Shown: positions 36,248 through 45,198 of the stretch, piece by piece
Numbering within the stretch: the stretch's first letter is position 1
Layout of the letters: each line of letters opens with the position of its first letter
NCBI GenBank assembly: GCA_945901095.1
Contig: CAMDKQ010000004.1
Coordinates: forward strand, 1 to 45,623
Length of the DNA stretch: 45,623 nt
Direction: 5' to 3'
Origin: Bifidobacterium breve
GTDB taxonomy: Bacteria; Actinomycetota; Actinomycetes; S36-B12
Notes under the pieces: model-generated
Told to the model about the DNA's origin: nothing
The model's database searches: none
The model's input: the letters and a program-made list of their open reading frames with translations, nothing else
Made by a program: the position numbers and the translations under genes

Positions 36248-38893
36248 CTAGTGAGCGGCCTCATGCCACGACGATCCCAGACCCACCGATACATCAAGGG
36301 GGACCGTGAGGTCGCCCGCACTCGCCATCGCTGATCGCACGAGCGCTTCGAGCCGATCCGCCTCGCCTCCAGCCACCTCGAGCACCAGTTCATCATGAAC
36401 TTGCAGCAGGATCCGGCTGCGAAGTCCGGCCGACCGGATGCTCTCCTCGACACCAAGCATGGCGATCTTCATGATGTCCGCTGCCGTGCCCTGAATCGGC
36501 GCATTGAGTGCCATGCGCTCTGCCATCTCGCGACGCTGGCGGTTATCGCTGTTGAGGTCAGGAAGGTACCGGCGGCGTCCGAACATGGTCTGCGTATACC
36601 CGGTGCCGCGCGCCTCGGCCACGACCTTGGCCAAGTAGTCGCGGACCCCGCCGAATCGAGTGAAGTACTCCTGCATGAGAAGCCTCGCCTCCTCCGGCGA
36701 GATACCGAGTTGCTGTGACAGGCCGTATGCCGACAGGCCGTAGGCGAGGCCATAGGACATCGCCTTGATCCGGCGGCGCATCTCGGCATCGACAGCCGAG
36801 GCCGGCACACCGAAGACCTGGCTCGCAACAGTCGTGTGCAGGTCCTCGCCGCTCTGGAATGCGGCGATGAGCCCGGCGTCAGCCGAGGCATGCGCCATGA
36901 TCCGCATTTCGATCTGACTGTAATCGGCGGTCATGAGCGACTCGAATCCCTCGCCCACGATGAAGCAGGCCCTGATGCGCCGGCCCTCATCGGTGCGCAC
37001 CGGAATGTTCTGCAAATTCGGGTCGGCGCTCGAGAGTCGTCCGGTTGCAGCGACGGTCTGATTGAACGTTGTGTGGATTCGCTGGGTCGCATCGGCAAGC
37101 GGGACGAGGCCCTCGACGGTCTGGCGCAGCTTCGATCGGTCGCGCCACAGGAGGAGCTGCTCGAGCAGCGGGTCGCGGGTCTGAGTGAACAGCGACTGCA
37201 GCGCATCAGCATCGGTCGTGTACCCGGTCTTGATTTTCTTCGTCTTCGGGAGTCCCCGCTCGTTGAAGAGGATCTCCTGGAGCTGCTTCGGGGAACCAAG
37301 GTTGAAGGGGCGCCCCACGAGCTCGTGGGCCTTCTCCTCAGCCTGCCTCATCGACTCGCCAAACTCCGCCGAAAGGCCGCGGAGGCCCGCCATGTCCACG
37401 GCGATCCCATCGTGCTCCATCTGGGCGAGGAGTCCTGTGAGGGGTAGCTCCATGTCGACGAGCAAGGAACGCACGCCCTCCGCATCGATGACCTCGCCAA
37501 GAGCACCGACGAGCTCACAGATCGCAAGCGCCTGCTGCGCCAACTCCTGGTGCGCGACCTCGGAACCCTCGTCGAAGGTGAGCTGATCTGCCACGGACTC
37601 GACCGTCAGCGAGCGGTGGAGTACCCGGTGCACGACATCGGGGAGTGCATACGAGCGTTGCTCGGGCGCCGCGAGATAAGCCGCAAGTGCGGTGTCCATG
37701 ACGAGTCCCTCAATGGTCCCTCCGGCCGCAATGACCGCAAGGGCGGGGCCCTTGACATCGTTCCCCTGCTTGGGAATATCAGGGTTCGCCAGCCAGCCAA
37801 GGAGGGCTGCGGCGGACAACGGCTCGTCGCACTCGATGACGCCCGCCACGCCGAGGCCGTCGATGACGCAGGCGGCATCTAGCTCCCCAGTCCCCCTGCC
37901 CCATCGGCCGGCGAAGGCGATTGAGCACGGAACTTCGAGCGAGGTCAGCCACTCGGCCACCTTGGCTGACTCGATCACCGGCGCCTCGAGTAGTGGGGTC
38001 TGGACAATCGGCGGAGCACCACCAAGGTCCTGAGCCAGCAGTCGCTCCCGCAGGGCGCGGAACTGCAGGGTGTCGAAGAGCTGGTCGACCGCCGGAATAT
38101 CCCAGGGGCCTCTTGCGCAGTCACGCAGGTCAACCTCGATGGGCACATCGGCGCGCAGCTGGGTCAGGCGCCGGTTCGTCATCACCTGGGCAAGGCAGGC
38201 GCGGAGAGACTCACCCGCCTTGCCCTTCACCTCACCGACGCGATCGATGAGCCCATCGAGTGATCCATATTCCTGAATCCACTTCGCGGCCGTCTTCTCC
38301 CCCACGCCCGGAATCCCTGGCAGGTTGTCGCTGGGGTCGCCGCGGAGTGCCGCATAGTCCGGGTACTGCGTCGGGGTCAGCCCGTAGCGTTCCTCAACTG
38401 ATTCGGGTGTCATTCGAGCAAGATCGGATACGCCCTTTTTCGGGTACAGGACGGTCACGTTCCCGGTTACGAGCTGGAACGCATCGCGATCCCCGGTGAC
38501 GATGAGGACTTCGGTGCCGACCTCGGTCGCCTGCCGGGTGAGCGTCGCGATGATGTCGTCCGCCTCAAATCCGTCGAAGGAGACCGACCTGATGCCCAGG
38601 GCCTTGAGGACTTCCTCGATGAGGGCCACCTGCCCCTTGAACTCATCGGGCGATGACGATCTGTTCGCCTTGTACTCCGGGAACTCCTCGCTGCGGAACG
38701 TCTTTCGGGACACATCGAACGCAACGACAATCTGGTCGGGCTGCTCGTCGCGGAGCATGTTGATGAGCATCGACGTGAATCCGTACACGGCATTTGTGGG
38801 CTGACCTGTTGTGGTGGAAAAATTCGCGACTGGCAGGGCAAAGAAGGCCCGGTAGGCGAGGGAATGTCCATCAAGGAGCAGCACGCGGGTCAC
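36248..38893 (-). CDS. polA: DNA polymerase I
   Basis: Repair and Okazaki-processing polymerase, 881 residues. The N-terminal 5'-nuclease domain (about 1-290) shows DGHSLAYRAFFAL, FDGFEADDIIATL and an HhH segment GDPSDNLPGIPGVGEKTA. The central exonuclease-like domain lacks the usual acidic metal residues, as in other actinobacterial Pol I. The polymerase domain has motif A DYSQIEMR (about 655-662), motif B RRRIKAMSYGLAYGLS and motif C LQVHDELVLEV. The start is GTG with TAGGAT six bases upstream, so leaderless. Confidence 0.97.
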   Translation of the reverse strand: MTRVLLLDGHSLAYRAFFALPVANFSTTTGQPTNAVYGFTSMLINMLRDEQPDQIVVAFDVSRKTFRSEEFPEYKANRSSSPDEFKGQVALIEEVLKALGIRSVSFDGFEADDIIATLTRQATEVGTEVLIVTGDRDAFQLVTGNVTVLYPKKGVSDLARMTPESVEERYGLTPTQYPDYAALRGDPSDNLPGIPGVGEKTAAKWIQEYGSLDGLIDRVGEVKGKAGESLRACLAQVMTNRRLTQLRADVPIEVDLRDCARGPWDIPAVDQLFDTLQFRALRERLLAQDLGGAPPIVQTPLLEAPVIESAKVAEWLTSLEVPCSIAFAGRWGRGTGELDAACVIDGLGVAGVIECDEPLSAAALLGWLANPDIPKQGNDVKGPALAVIAAGGTIEGLVMDTALAAYLAAPEQRSYALPDVVHRVLHRSLTVESVADQLTFDEGSEVAHQELAQQALAICELVGALGEVIDAEGVRSLLVDMELPLTGLLAQMEHDGIAVDMAGLRGLSAEFGESMRQAEEKAHELVGRPFNLGSPKQLQEILFNERGLPKTKKIKTGYTTDADALQSLFTQTRDPLLEQLLLWRDRSKLRQTVEGLVPLADATQRIHTTFNQTVAATGRLSSADPNLQNIPVRTDEGRRIRACFIVGEGFESLMTADYSQIEMRIMAHASADAGLIAAFQSGEDLHTTVASQVFGVPASAVDAEMRRRIKAMSYGLAYGLSAYGLSQQLGISPEEARLLMQEYFTRFGGVRDYLAKVVAEARGTGYTQTMFGRRRYLPDLNSDNRQRREMAERMALNAPIQGTAADIMKIAMLGVEESIRSAGLRSRILLQVHDELVLEVAGGEADRLEALVRSAMASAGDLTVPLDVSVGLGSSWHEAAH

Positions 38894-38899
38894 CGTGCG

Positions 38900-38905
38900 A
38901 TCCTA
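38900..38905 (-). promoter_or_regulatory. -10 hexamer TAGGAT, leaderless promoter of polA
   Basis: TAGGAT, six bases (CGCACG), then the GTG start at 38893. It is one of two divergent leaderless-type boxes in the 68-bp polA-thioesterase gap. Confidence 0.5.
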
Positions 38906-38949
38906 GGGCGCACCCCGCAGCGGCACTCGAACCGCGCTCTAGCCTCGCC

Positions 38950-38955
38950 TAGAGT
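38950..38955 (+). promoter_or_regulatory. -10 hexamer TAGAGT, leaderless promoter of the thioesterase gene
   Basis: TAGAGT, six bases (GTTGCG), then ATG at 38962. No ribosome binding site precedes the gene. Confidence 0.55.
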
Positions 38956-38961
38956 GTTGCG

Positions 38962-39387
38962 ATGGTCAATGACATGGTGGAGCAATTCAACGCGGCAAGT
39001 GCGGGCGGCCTCGCGCAGCGCATGGGGATCGTCATCACCGCCGCCGAGCAAGGGCGGGTGGAAGCAACGATGCCCGTCGATGGCAATACGCAGCCCTACG
39101 GCCTGCTGCACGGCGGTGCCAGCGCCGCACTCGCCGAGACCATCGGATCGATTGCGGGCGCCATTCACGCCGGCCCAAGCCGGATGATCGTCGGCGTTGA
39201 CCTTTCATGCACTCATCACCGGGCGGTTCGGAGCGGAACGGTGACCGGCATAGCCACCGCCCTCCATGAAGGGGGAACCGTCGCGACCTACGCAATCCGT
39301 ATTTCTGACGAGGACGATCGACTCGTGTGCACGGCGCGCCTGACCTGCCTCGTACGCGCCCTTCCGGCCAAAAAAACTGGCCAGTAA
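38962..39387 (+). CDS. Hotdog-fold thioesterase (PaaI family)
   Basis: 141-residue acyl-CoA thioesterase-like protein. The hotdog signature is YGLLHGGASAALAETIGSIAG, with the catalytic Glu in the helix, and GVDLSCTHHRAVRSGTVTG follows. A gene of this kind beside polA is common in actinobacteria. The substrate is unknown; aromatic or phenylacetyl-CoA-type esters are usual in the family. A small GGCCA/TGGCC hairpin overlaps its last codons. Confidence 0.88.
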   Translation: MVNDMVEQFNAASAGGLAQRMGIVITAAEQGRVEATMPVDGNTQPYGLLHGGASAALAETIGSIAGAIHAGPSRMIVGVDLSCTHHRAVRSGTVTGIATALHEGGTVATYAIRISDEDDRLVCTARLTCLVRALPAKKTGQ

Positions 39388-39493
39388 CATCGTTGCCGCA
39401 CCTCCGTCGTCGATTCTGGTTATGCTGCCGAAATCTTCGAATGAACGCGCGATGAACGACGTCCACGAGCACGAATGCTGCAAGGAGGGGTCA

Positions 39494-40861
39494 GTGCCAA
39501 GAGGCTTCCAGTTGATGACTGGATCCACGAGCGAAGGCGGCAGGATGAGTAATCCGATGGCGACCGGGAAGGTTGCTCGCCGGCAGGGCTATCGCCGCGG
39601 CATAGCCTTCGCCCTCGCACTCTTCGCCGGATTGCTCATGGCGATCGCGCCCGCGATCGCCGCCGACGCCGGGCTCAAGGGCACGGTTAAGGATCCCACG
39701 AGCGGTACGGGCATCGCCGGGGTCGTCATCACTGCCGAGGGCGATGGCTTCAGCGAATCGGCAACGACCGGCGCCGACGGCAAGTGGGCGATCGCGCTGC
39801 CTGGCGAGGGTACCTACACCGTTTCCCTGGACACGACTTCGCTTCCATCGGGCCTCGGGCTCGCCGACCCCGAGCGAGGAACCACCTCAATTGACGCCTA
39901 CTCGGGCCAGATAAAGACGATTCTCTTCCCCCTCGGTGACGGCTCAGCCCCAGCCCCGGACTCGGAGGCGGCGTCCAAGTGGAGCCAGATCCCGCAACTC
40001 ACCATTGACGGGATCATCTTCGGCATCGTCATCGCCCTCGCCGCCGTCGGACTCAGCCTCGTCTTTGGAACCACGAAGCTCACAAACTTCGCTCACGGCG
40101 AGCTCATCGCACTCGGCGCCCTCCTCACGTTCTTCTTCAGTTCGATCGTCGGTCTTCCACTGGTGATCGCGATCATCATCGCCGTCCTAGCATCAGCATT
40201 CATCGGTGGGTGGGTGCAGAACCGGGTGCTGTGGAAGCAGTTGAGAATGAGGGGTACGGGCCTGATCGCGGCACTGGTCGTCTCGATCGGCCTCGGCTTC
40301 TTCCTTCGATACTTCTTCCTCTTCGTCTTCGGCGGACAAACACGGCAGTTCGATCAGTTCGCCGGCCAGGCCGGTATTGAGATCGGCCCGGTCCTCATTA
40401 CCCCGAAGGACCTCATCGCCAGCTTCGTCGGCATCATCCTCATCGGTCTCACCACCTACTGGCTGCTGCGCACAAAGGCCGGCAAGGCAACGCGCGCCGT
40501 AGCGGACAACCCTGCGCTCGCGTCCGCTTCCGGGATCGAGGTCGAGAAGGTGATCTCAACGGTGTGGGTCCTCGGCGCCGGGCTCGCTGCCTTCTCGGGA
40601 GTCATGATCGGACTCCAGTCCGGTGTGAGCTGGTACATGGGGTTCCAAGTGCTGCTCCTCGTCTTTGCGGGGACAGTCCTCGGCGGACTTGGCACCGCAT
40701 TCGGTGCCATCATCGGATCGTTGATTGTCGGCGTTCTCATCCAACTGTCGACCCTCATCATTCCGACCGAGCTCAAATACGTCGGCGCGCTCGTCGTGCT
40801 GATTCTCATACTCCTCATCCGGCCAGAGGGCATCCTCGGCCGGCGTGAGCGGATCGGCTAA
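39494..40861 (+). CDS. livH: Branched-chain amino acid-type ABC permease LivH with N-terminal carboxypeptidase-regulatory-like domain
   Basis: A fusion. After a basic N-terminus and a signal-peptide-like helix (GIAFALALFAGLLMAIAPAIAA) comes an about 65-residue beta domain (LKGTVKDPTSGTGIAGVVITAEGDGF, then GADGKWAIALPGEGTYTVSLD) like CarboxypepD_reg domains. A linker leads to a full LivH permease (GLSLVFGTTKLTNFAHGELIALGA). The extra domain should lie outside the membrane. GTG 39494 follows AAGGAGG by five bases, so I prefer it (455 residues). ATG 39548 (MSNPM) is an alternative, and the track start at 39422 is unlikely. The ligand is inferred from the family: branched-chain or other amino acids, or amides and urea in related systems. 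Confidence 0.88.
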   Translation: MPRGFQLMTGSTSEGGRMSNPMATGKVARRQGYRRGIAFALALFAGLLMAIAPAIAADAGLKGTVKDPTSGTGIAGVVITAEGDGFSESATTGADGKWAIALPGEGTYTVSLDTTSLPSGLGLADPERGTTSIDAYSGQIKTILFPLGDGSAPAPDSEAASKWSQIPQLTIDGIIFGIVIALAAVGLSLVFGTTKLTNFAHGELIALGALLTFFFSSIVGLPLVIAIIIAVLASAFIGGWVQNRVLWKQLRMRGTGLIAALVVSIGLGFFLRYFFLFVFGGQTRQFDQFAGQAGIEIGPVLITPKDLIASFVGIILIGLTTYWLLRTKAGKATRAVADNPALASASGIEVEKVISTVWVLGAGLAAFSGVMIGLQSGVSWYMGFQVLLLVFAGTVLGGLGTAFGAIIGSLIVGVLIQLSTLIIPTELKYVGALVVLILILLIRPEGILGRRERIG

Positions 40862-40871
40862 GGGGCGAGAC

Positions 40872-41864
40872 ATGGATTGGCTCACTGTTTTCCAGAACTC
40901 ACTCACACAGATGATCGGCGTCCAAGCCATCATTTACTGCCTCGCCGCACTGGGCCTGAACATCCAGTTCGGTTACACGGGCCTGCTGAACTTCGGGCAG
41001 GCGGGGTTCGCCGCCATCGGCGCCTACGCCATCGCAGTCACCGTGGCAACCCTTGGCTGGCCCCTGTGGCTCGCCCTGTTCTTCGGCATTCTCGGCGCCA
41101 TAATCTTCGCGCTCCTCCTCGGCATCCCCACGCTGCGACTTCGAGCCGACTATCTCGCCATCGTCACGATCGCAGCGGCCGAGATCATCCGGCAGGTCGC
41201 CCGTTCAGTGTCGCTCAACGACTACTTCGGTGGATCAGACGGTATCTCTGGAAAGTACGCTGCCGACTGGTACGCCCTCAATCCCCTTCCAGTCGGCATC
41301 GACACTGCTCTCATCCGCTTCAGCCGCAATGATCTATGGGTCGTCATCAACGGCTGGACCCTCGTCGCCGTCATCGTTCTCATTACGTGGCTGCTCGTGC
41401 GGTCGCCATGGGGCCGGGTACTCAAGTCGATCCGCGAGGATGAGGACGCCGTACGCAGCCTCGGCAAGAATGTCTACCTCTACAAGATGCAGGCGCTCAC
41501 GCTCGGTGGGGTGATTGGCGCCTTCGCCGGCGTCATCTTCGCTGTCGCTGCGCAGTCGGTACAACCGGACAACTATGCGACAACCCTCACCTTCTTCGCC
41601 TACGCGGTGCTCATTCTCGGCGGCGCAGCCCGCGTCTTCGGTCCGGTGGTCGGTTCGATGATCTTCTGGTTCTTGCTCGTATTCGTCGGCCAAGCACTGA
41701 ACAATGCGGTCAAGGCGGGCTACATCTCGAGCAGCATCCTGCGCCCGGACCAAGTTGGCCAGATTCAGTTCATGCTCGTCGGATTGGGGCTGATGGCTCT
41801 CATGATCTTCCGGCCGCAAGGCATCTTCGGAGACAAGAAGGAGTTGGCTCTCGATGAGCGATAG
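40872..41864 (+). CDS. livM: Branched-chain amino acid-type ABC permease LivM
   Basis: Second permease. Starting at ATG 40872 (AAGGGGCGA upstream, ten bases after the livH stop) gives 330 residues; the track start is inside livH. Typical motifs are LGLNIQFGYTGLLNFGQAGFAAIGAY and SPWGRVLKSIREDEDAVRSLGKN, which is the ATPase-contact loop. About nine hydrophobic segments are present. It overlaps livG by 11 bases. Confidence 0.94.
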   Translation: MDWLTVFQNSLTQMIGVQAIIYCLAALGLNIQFGYTGLLNFGQAGFAAIGAYAIAVTVATLGWPLWLALFFGILGAIIFALLLGIPTLRLRADYLAIVTIAAAEIIRQVARSVSLNDYFGGSDGISGKYAADWYALNPLPVGIDTALIRFSRNDLWVVINGWTLVAVIVLITWLLVRSPWGRVLKSIREDEDAVRSLGKNVYLYKMQALTLGGVIGAFAGVIFAVAAQSVQPDNYATTLTFFAYAVLILGGAARVFGPVVGSMIFWFLLVFVGQALNNAVKAGYISSSILRPDQVGQIQFMLVGLGLMALMIFRPQGIFGDKKELALDER

Positions 41865-42780
41865 TCCAGCAGCACCATCACGCACGAAGGCATCGAGTAT
41901 CAAGGCGGCACTTGCAAGCGTCTCGCCAGTGCCGGGTGCCCCCAAGCCTGACGCAATCTTTGTCGGAGATTCGATCACACGATCATTCGGCGGCCTCGCT
42001 GCGGTCGACGTCAGCCACCTCGAGGTCCAGCGCGGATCCATTACCGCGCTCATCGGCCCGAACGGGGCGGGCAAGACCACCTTCTTCAACGTCATTACCG
42101 GCTTCGACCCGCCGAACACAGGTACCTGGTCCTTCGAGGGATCATCCCTCGCAGGGACACCCGCCTACAAGGTGGCCCGTGAGGGAATGATCAGGACCTT
42201 CCAGCTCACGAAGGTCCTGAATAAACTCAGCGTCCTAGAGAACATGCGATTGGGAGCACAGGGCCAGACCGGCGAGGGCCTCTTCCGTGCCCTCATCCCG
42301 GCTCTCTGGCGCAAGCAGGAGGAGGAGATCACCGAGCGGGCGCTTGGCATGCTCGAGCAGTTCAATCTCATCCACGTCAAGGATGATTTCGCGGGATCGC
42401 TGTCAGGCGGCCAGCGCAAACTGCTCGAAATGGCCCGGGCCATGATGTCGAATCCATCGATGCTCATGCTCGACGAGCCAATGGCCGGGGTGAATCCGGC
42501 CCTCACCCAGTCCCTTCTCGAGCACATCAAGGAGTTACGCGAGACCGGAATCACGATCTTCTTCGTCGAGCATGACATGGACATGGTTCGCGACATCAGC
42601 GACTGGGTCATTGTCATGGCCCAAGGCTCCATCATTGCCGAGGGACCGCCCGCTGACGTCATGCGCAACCCAGCGGTTATTGACGCCTACCTCGGAGCCC
42701 ACCATGATGTAGCGCTCACCGAATCCGGCGAATCGCTGACCGATACGAGTGTTTCCCTGACCAAGAGCGAGGAATCATGA
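41854..42780 (+). CDS. livG: Branched-chain amino acid-type ABC ATPase LivG
   Basis: 308-residue ATPase with Walker A GPNGAGKTTFFN, signature LSGGQRKLLEMARAM, Walker B LMLDEPMAG and switch His in FFVEHDMDM. The first 45 residues (Ser/Ala/Pro-rich) are an extra N-terminal arm. GAAGGAG lies ten bases before the ATG. The C-terminus after residue 285 is acidic and variable. The stop overlaps livF as ATGA. Confidence 0.95.
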   Translation: MSDSPAAPSRTKASSIKAALASVSPVPGAPKPDAIFVGDSITRSFGGLAAVDVSHLEVQRGSITALIGPNGAGKTTFFNVITGFDPPNTGTWSFEGSSLAGTPAYKVAREGMIRTFQLTKVLNKLSVLENMRLGAQGQTGEGLFRALIPALWRKQEEEITERALGMLEQFNLIHVKDDFAGSLSGGQRKLLEMARAMMSNPSMLMLDEPMAGVNPALTQSLLEHIKELRETGITIFFVEHDMDMVRDISDWVIVMAQGSIIAEGPPADVMRNPAVIDAYLGAHHDVALTESGESLTDTSVSLTKSEES

Positions 42781-43568
42781 GCGATCAGGCGGCCACCAGT
42801 GAGACACCAACCCCCGAGCCGCCGCACACCGAGGTGCCGCCGCATAAGGTTCCACTCCTCAACGCCATTGATGTCGAAGCGGGCTACTTCCCCGGGGTGA
42901 ACATCCTCAACGGCATGACCCTGCATGCTCAGGAGGGCGAACTCGTCGGGATCATCGGCCCAAACGGCGCCGGCAAGTCGACCTTCCTCAAGGCAGTCTT
43001 TGGTTTGGTGGGGGTTCGGTCGGGCACCATGGCCCTAAAGGGGCACGACATCACCGGCCTACGGGCTGATGAACTGGTGCGCCGGGGTGTGGGCTTCGTG
43101 CCCCAGACAAACAACGTGTTCCCCTCGCTCACCATTGAAGAGAATCTTCAGATGGGTGTCTACCAGGAGCCGAAGAAGTTCCCTGAGCGCTTCGAGATGG
43201 TGACAACCCTCTTTCCGATGCTCGGCGAGCGACGCAAGCAGCGGGCAGGATCACTGTCGGGCGGAGAGCGCCAGATGGTCGCAATGTCGAGGGCTCTCAT
43301 GATGAGCCCAAGCCTGCTCCTCCTTGATGAGCCGAGTGCTGGCCTATCCCCCGCACTCCAAGACGAGGTGTTCCTGCGCGTCAAGGAGATCAACGCGACG
43401 GGCGTCACAATCGTCATGGTCGAGCAGAATGCCAGGCGCTGCCTCCAAATCGTCGATCGAGGGTACGTCCTTGATCAAGGGCGTAATGCCTATGAGGGCA
43501 CCGGACGTGAGCTTGCGAATGACCCGAAGGTCATCGAACTGTATCTGGGCTCCCTTTCACAGGCCTAA
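42777..43568 (+). CDS. livF: Branched-chain amino acid-type ABC ATPase LivF
   Basis: 263-residue partner ATPase: Walker A GPNGAGKSTFLK, Q-loop GFVPQTNNVFPSLTIEENL, signature LSGGERQMVAMSRALM, Walker B LLLDEPSAG. The Pro/Thr-rich N-terminus (about 25 residues) precedes the domain. The ATG overlaps the livG stop. It ends the operon, 42 bases before a strong terminator. Confidence 0.95.
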   Translation: MSDQAATSETPTPEPPHTEVPPHKVPLLNAIDVEAGYFPGVNILNGMTLHAQEGELVGIIGPNGAGKSTFLKAVFGLVGVRSGTMALKGHDITGLRADELVRRGVGFVPQTNNVFPSLTIEENLQMGVYQEPKKFPERFEMVTTLFPMLGERRKQRAGSLSGGERQMVAMSRALMMSPSLLLLDEPSAGLSPALQDEVFLRVKEINATGVTIVMVEQNARRCLQIVDRGYVLDQGRNAYEGTGRELANDPKVIELYLGSLSQA

Positions 43569-43610
43569 GCATCCCTGCGCCAGACGCGCACTCCATCAAG
43601 AACTCAAGAG

Positions 43611-43641
43611 GGCCCCGATCTCAGCTCGCGAGGTCGGGGCC
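43611..43641 (+). terminator. Terminator of the livHMGF operon
   Basis: GGCCCCGATCTC and GAGGTCGGGGCC form a 12-bp stem with one G-U pair around AGCTCGC, followed by TTTC. Position 42 bases after the livF stop suits an intrinsic terminator. Confidence 0.75.
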
Positions 43642-43683
43642 TTTCACTGTCTACTGCACTTGGGGTTTAGGTGACTCATGACA

Positions 43684-43723
43684 TGAGCGTGGGCCGATCC
43701 CTTTCGGGATCGACCCACGCTCA
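43684..43723 (-). terminator. Terminator-like hairpin of the LivJ-type gene
   Basis: TGAGCGTGGG-C-CGATCCC and GGGATCG-A-CCCACGCTCA pair over 17 bp with one C/A mismatch and a 4-base loop. It lies just past the minus-strand binding-protein gene, back-to-back with the liv terminator. No strong U-tract follows. Confidence 0.65.
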
Positions 43724-43759
43724 CAGGTCACGAGTTCACACTCGCCGACGGAACCAACC

Positions 43760-45064
43760 TCAGGAGGTGGGAACCGTTCCGGTCACGAACTCATCGAAAC
43801 GAGGAACGTACTTGTCGTTCGCCTCGTACTCGTAGACGCCCATGGTGGCGATGCTGGGGTCGCCATTGTCAGCGAACTCAACCGGGCCGGCCTGGCCCTC
43901 GTAGTTGAAGTCGGTGCCAGCATCAAGGAGCGCCTTGCAGGAAGCGAAGTCGGTGCAGTTCTCGCCGTCCTTCGAGACACCCTGAAGTGCGGCGGCGATT
44001 GCGGCGCCGTCGCAGGACTTCGCGACCTCCATGCCGAGAGCAATGAGGATGACTGCGTCGTATGCCTCAGCTGCGTACGGGAATTCGGTCAGATCCGGAT
44101 TGACTGTGAGCAACTCGCCCTGCAGCTCCGCGCTCGCTGCAACACCCGGGAGGGTGCCCTTGGTACCGACCATGATGCCCTTCGGCAGGTCGGCAAACGC
44201 CTCCTGTGAGAGGTTGCCATCAACGAGGTACAGGGGAACGGTGTCCGGACCGATGCCCTGCTTGATGAGCTCCTGAACGATCTTCACCGACTCCTCGAAA
44301 CCGATGACGGCGATCGCACCGGGCTTGCTCGCCTTGAGCTTGCCGACCTCAGCACTAAACTCGGCGGCCTGCGGGTTGTAAATGACCTTCGCGGTCACGG
44401 TGCCACCACCTGCGGTGAAGTTGACATCAAGTGCATCGGCCAGCCCGGTACCGTAGGAATCGTCCATCGCAATGATGCCGGCCTTCTCGACGCCCGCATC
44501 GAGCATGAGCGAGCCGAGCACAGCGCCCTGGAAGAGGTCCGAGGGGGCGGTACGGAAGTAAAGACCGTTGTCTGCGTAATCCGAAAGAGCCGGCGAGGTG
44601 TTCGCCGGGGAGAAGTGGATGACGCCCGCACCGGTGATCTTGTCGATGACGGTGAGCGAAACACCCGAGGATGCCGCACCGATGATCGCGGAAACTCCAG
44701 CAGCAATGTGGCTGTCAGCGGTCTGCGATGCAATGTCAGTGCTGGTATCGCCCGAGTCACCCACGAGGTTCTCGAGCGGGCTGCCGAGGACGCCGCCTGC
44801 TGCGTTGATCTGTGCGACAGCAAGATCGACGCCCGCGAACTCGGGTGGGCCGAGGAATGCAAGGTTGCCCGTCTGCGGCAGCATCGTACCGATCTTGCAG
44901 GCTGCCGTGACTGCTGCCTCGCTGGCTGCGGCGCTCGGCGCCGCACTGCTTGCAGCCGGTGCTGCACTCGATGCCGCTGTCTCGCTGCTGCCACCGCATG
45001 CGGCGAGCGTGAGCGAAAGAGCACCGAGCACGGCGGCCGACTTAAGGACCGTAGTGCGCTTCAT
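43760..45064 (-). CDS. livJ: Branched-chain amino acid-type solute-binding lipoprotein (LivJ-like)
   Basis: Type I periplasmic-binding-like protein. ATG 45064 has AAGGAG seven bases upstream and gives a classical lipoprotein signal (MKRTTVLKSAAVLGALSLTLAACGG). The track start 13 codons earlier is rejected. A Ser/Ala-rich linker leads to the ligand domain (KIGTMLPQTGNLAFLGPPEFAGVDLAVAQINAAGG). It is the expected partner of LivHMGF, but it converges on them and has its own promoter and terminator. The ligand (Leu/Ile/Val, another amino acid, or an amide) cannot be read from sequence. Confidence 0.93.
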   Translation of the reverse strand: MKRTTVLKSAAVLGALSLTLAACGGSSETAASSAAPAASSAAPSAAASEAAVTAACKIGTMLPQTGNLAFLGPPEFAGVDLAVAQINAAGGVLGSPLENLVGDSGDTSTDIASQTADSHIAAGVSAIIGAASSGVSLTVIDKITGAGVIHFSPANTSPALSDYADNGLYFRTAPSDLFQGAVLGSLMLDAGVEKAGIIAMDDSYGTGLADALDVNFTAGGGTVTAKVIYNPQAAEFSAEVGKLKASKPGAIAVIGFEESVKIVQELIKQGIGPDTVPLYLVDGNLSQEAFADLPKGIMVGTKGTLPGVAASAELQGELLTVNPDLTEFPYAAEAYDAVILIALGMEVAKSCDGAAIAAALQGVSKDGENCTDFASCKALLDAGTDFNYEGQAGPVEFADNGDPSIATMGVYEYEANDKYVPRFDEFVTGTVPTS

Positions 45065-45115
45065 GTTTCTCCTTGGATACATGTCAACGACGACTCTTGT
45101 CATCGCGGTGGGTTG

Positions 45116-45121
45116 ATTCTA
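45116..45121 (-). promoter_or_regulatory. -10 hexamer TAGAAT of the LivJ-type gene
   Basis: TAGAAT on the minus strand, about 50 bases before the ATG, leaving a leader with AAGGAG. No good -35 is seen, but two GTAACCG repeats lie 22-58 bp upstream. Confidence 0.4.
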
Positions 45122-45143
45122 TGACGGCTTCTGCTACCGAGGG

Positions 45144-45179
45144 GTAACCGCGGAGCGTTTCGGTGCCCCTTCGTAACCG
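45144..45179. promoter_or_regulatory. Pair of GTAACCG direct repeats upstream of the LivJ-type gene
   Basis: GTAACCG at 45144-45150 and at 45173-45179, with GTTTC at 45157-45161 between. The position just upstream of the -10 box suits an activator or repressor. The half-sites recall GlnR boxes but the spacing does not fit. Confidence 0.3.
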
Positions 45180-45198
45180 ATCCGTTATAAACAACGAG

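Noticed and set aside
45144-45179. GlnR box upstream of the LivJ-type gene
   Set aside because: Half-sites GTTAC and GAAAC occur but are 8 and 11 bases apart, not the required 6.
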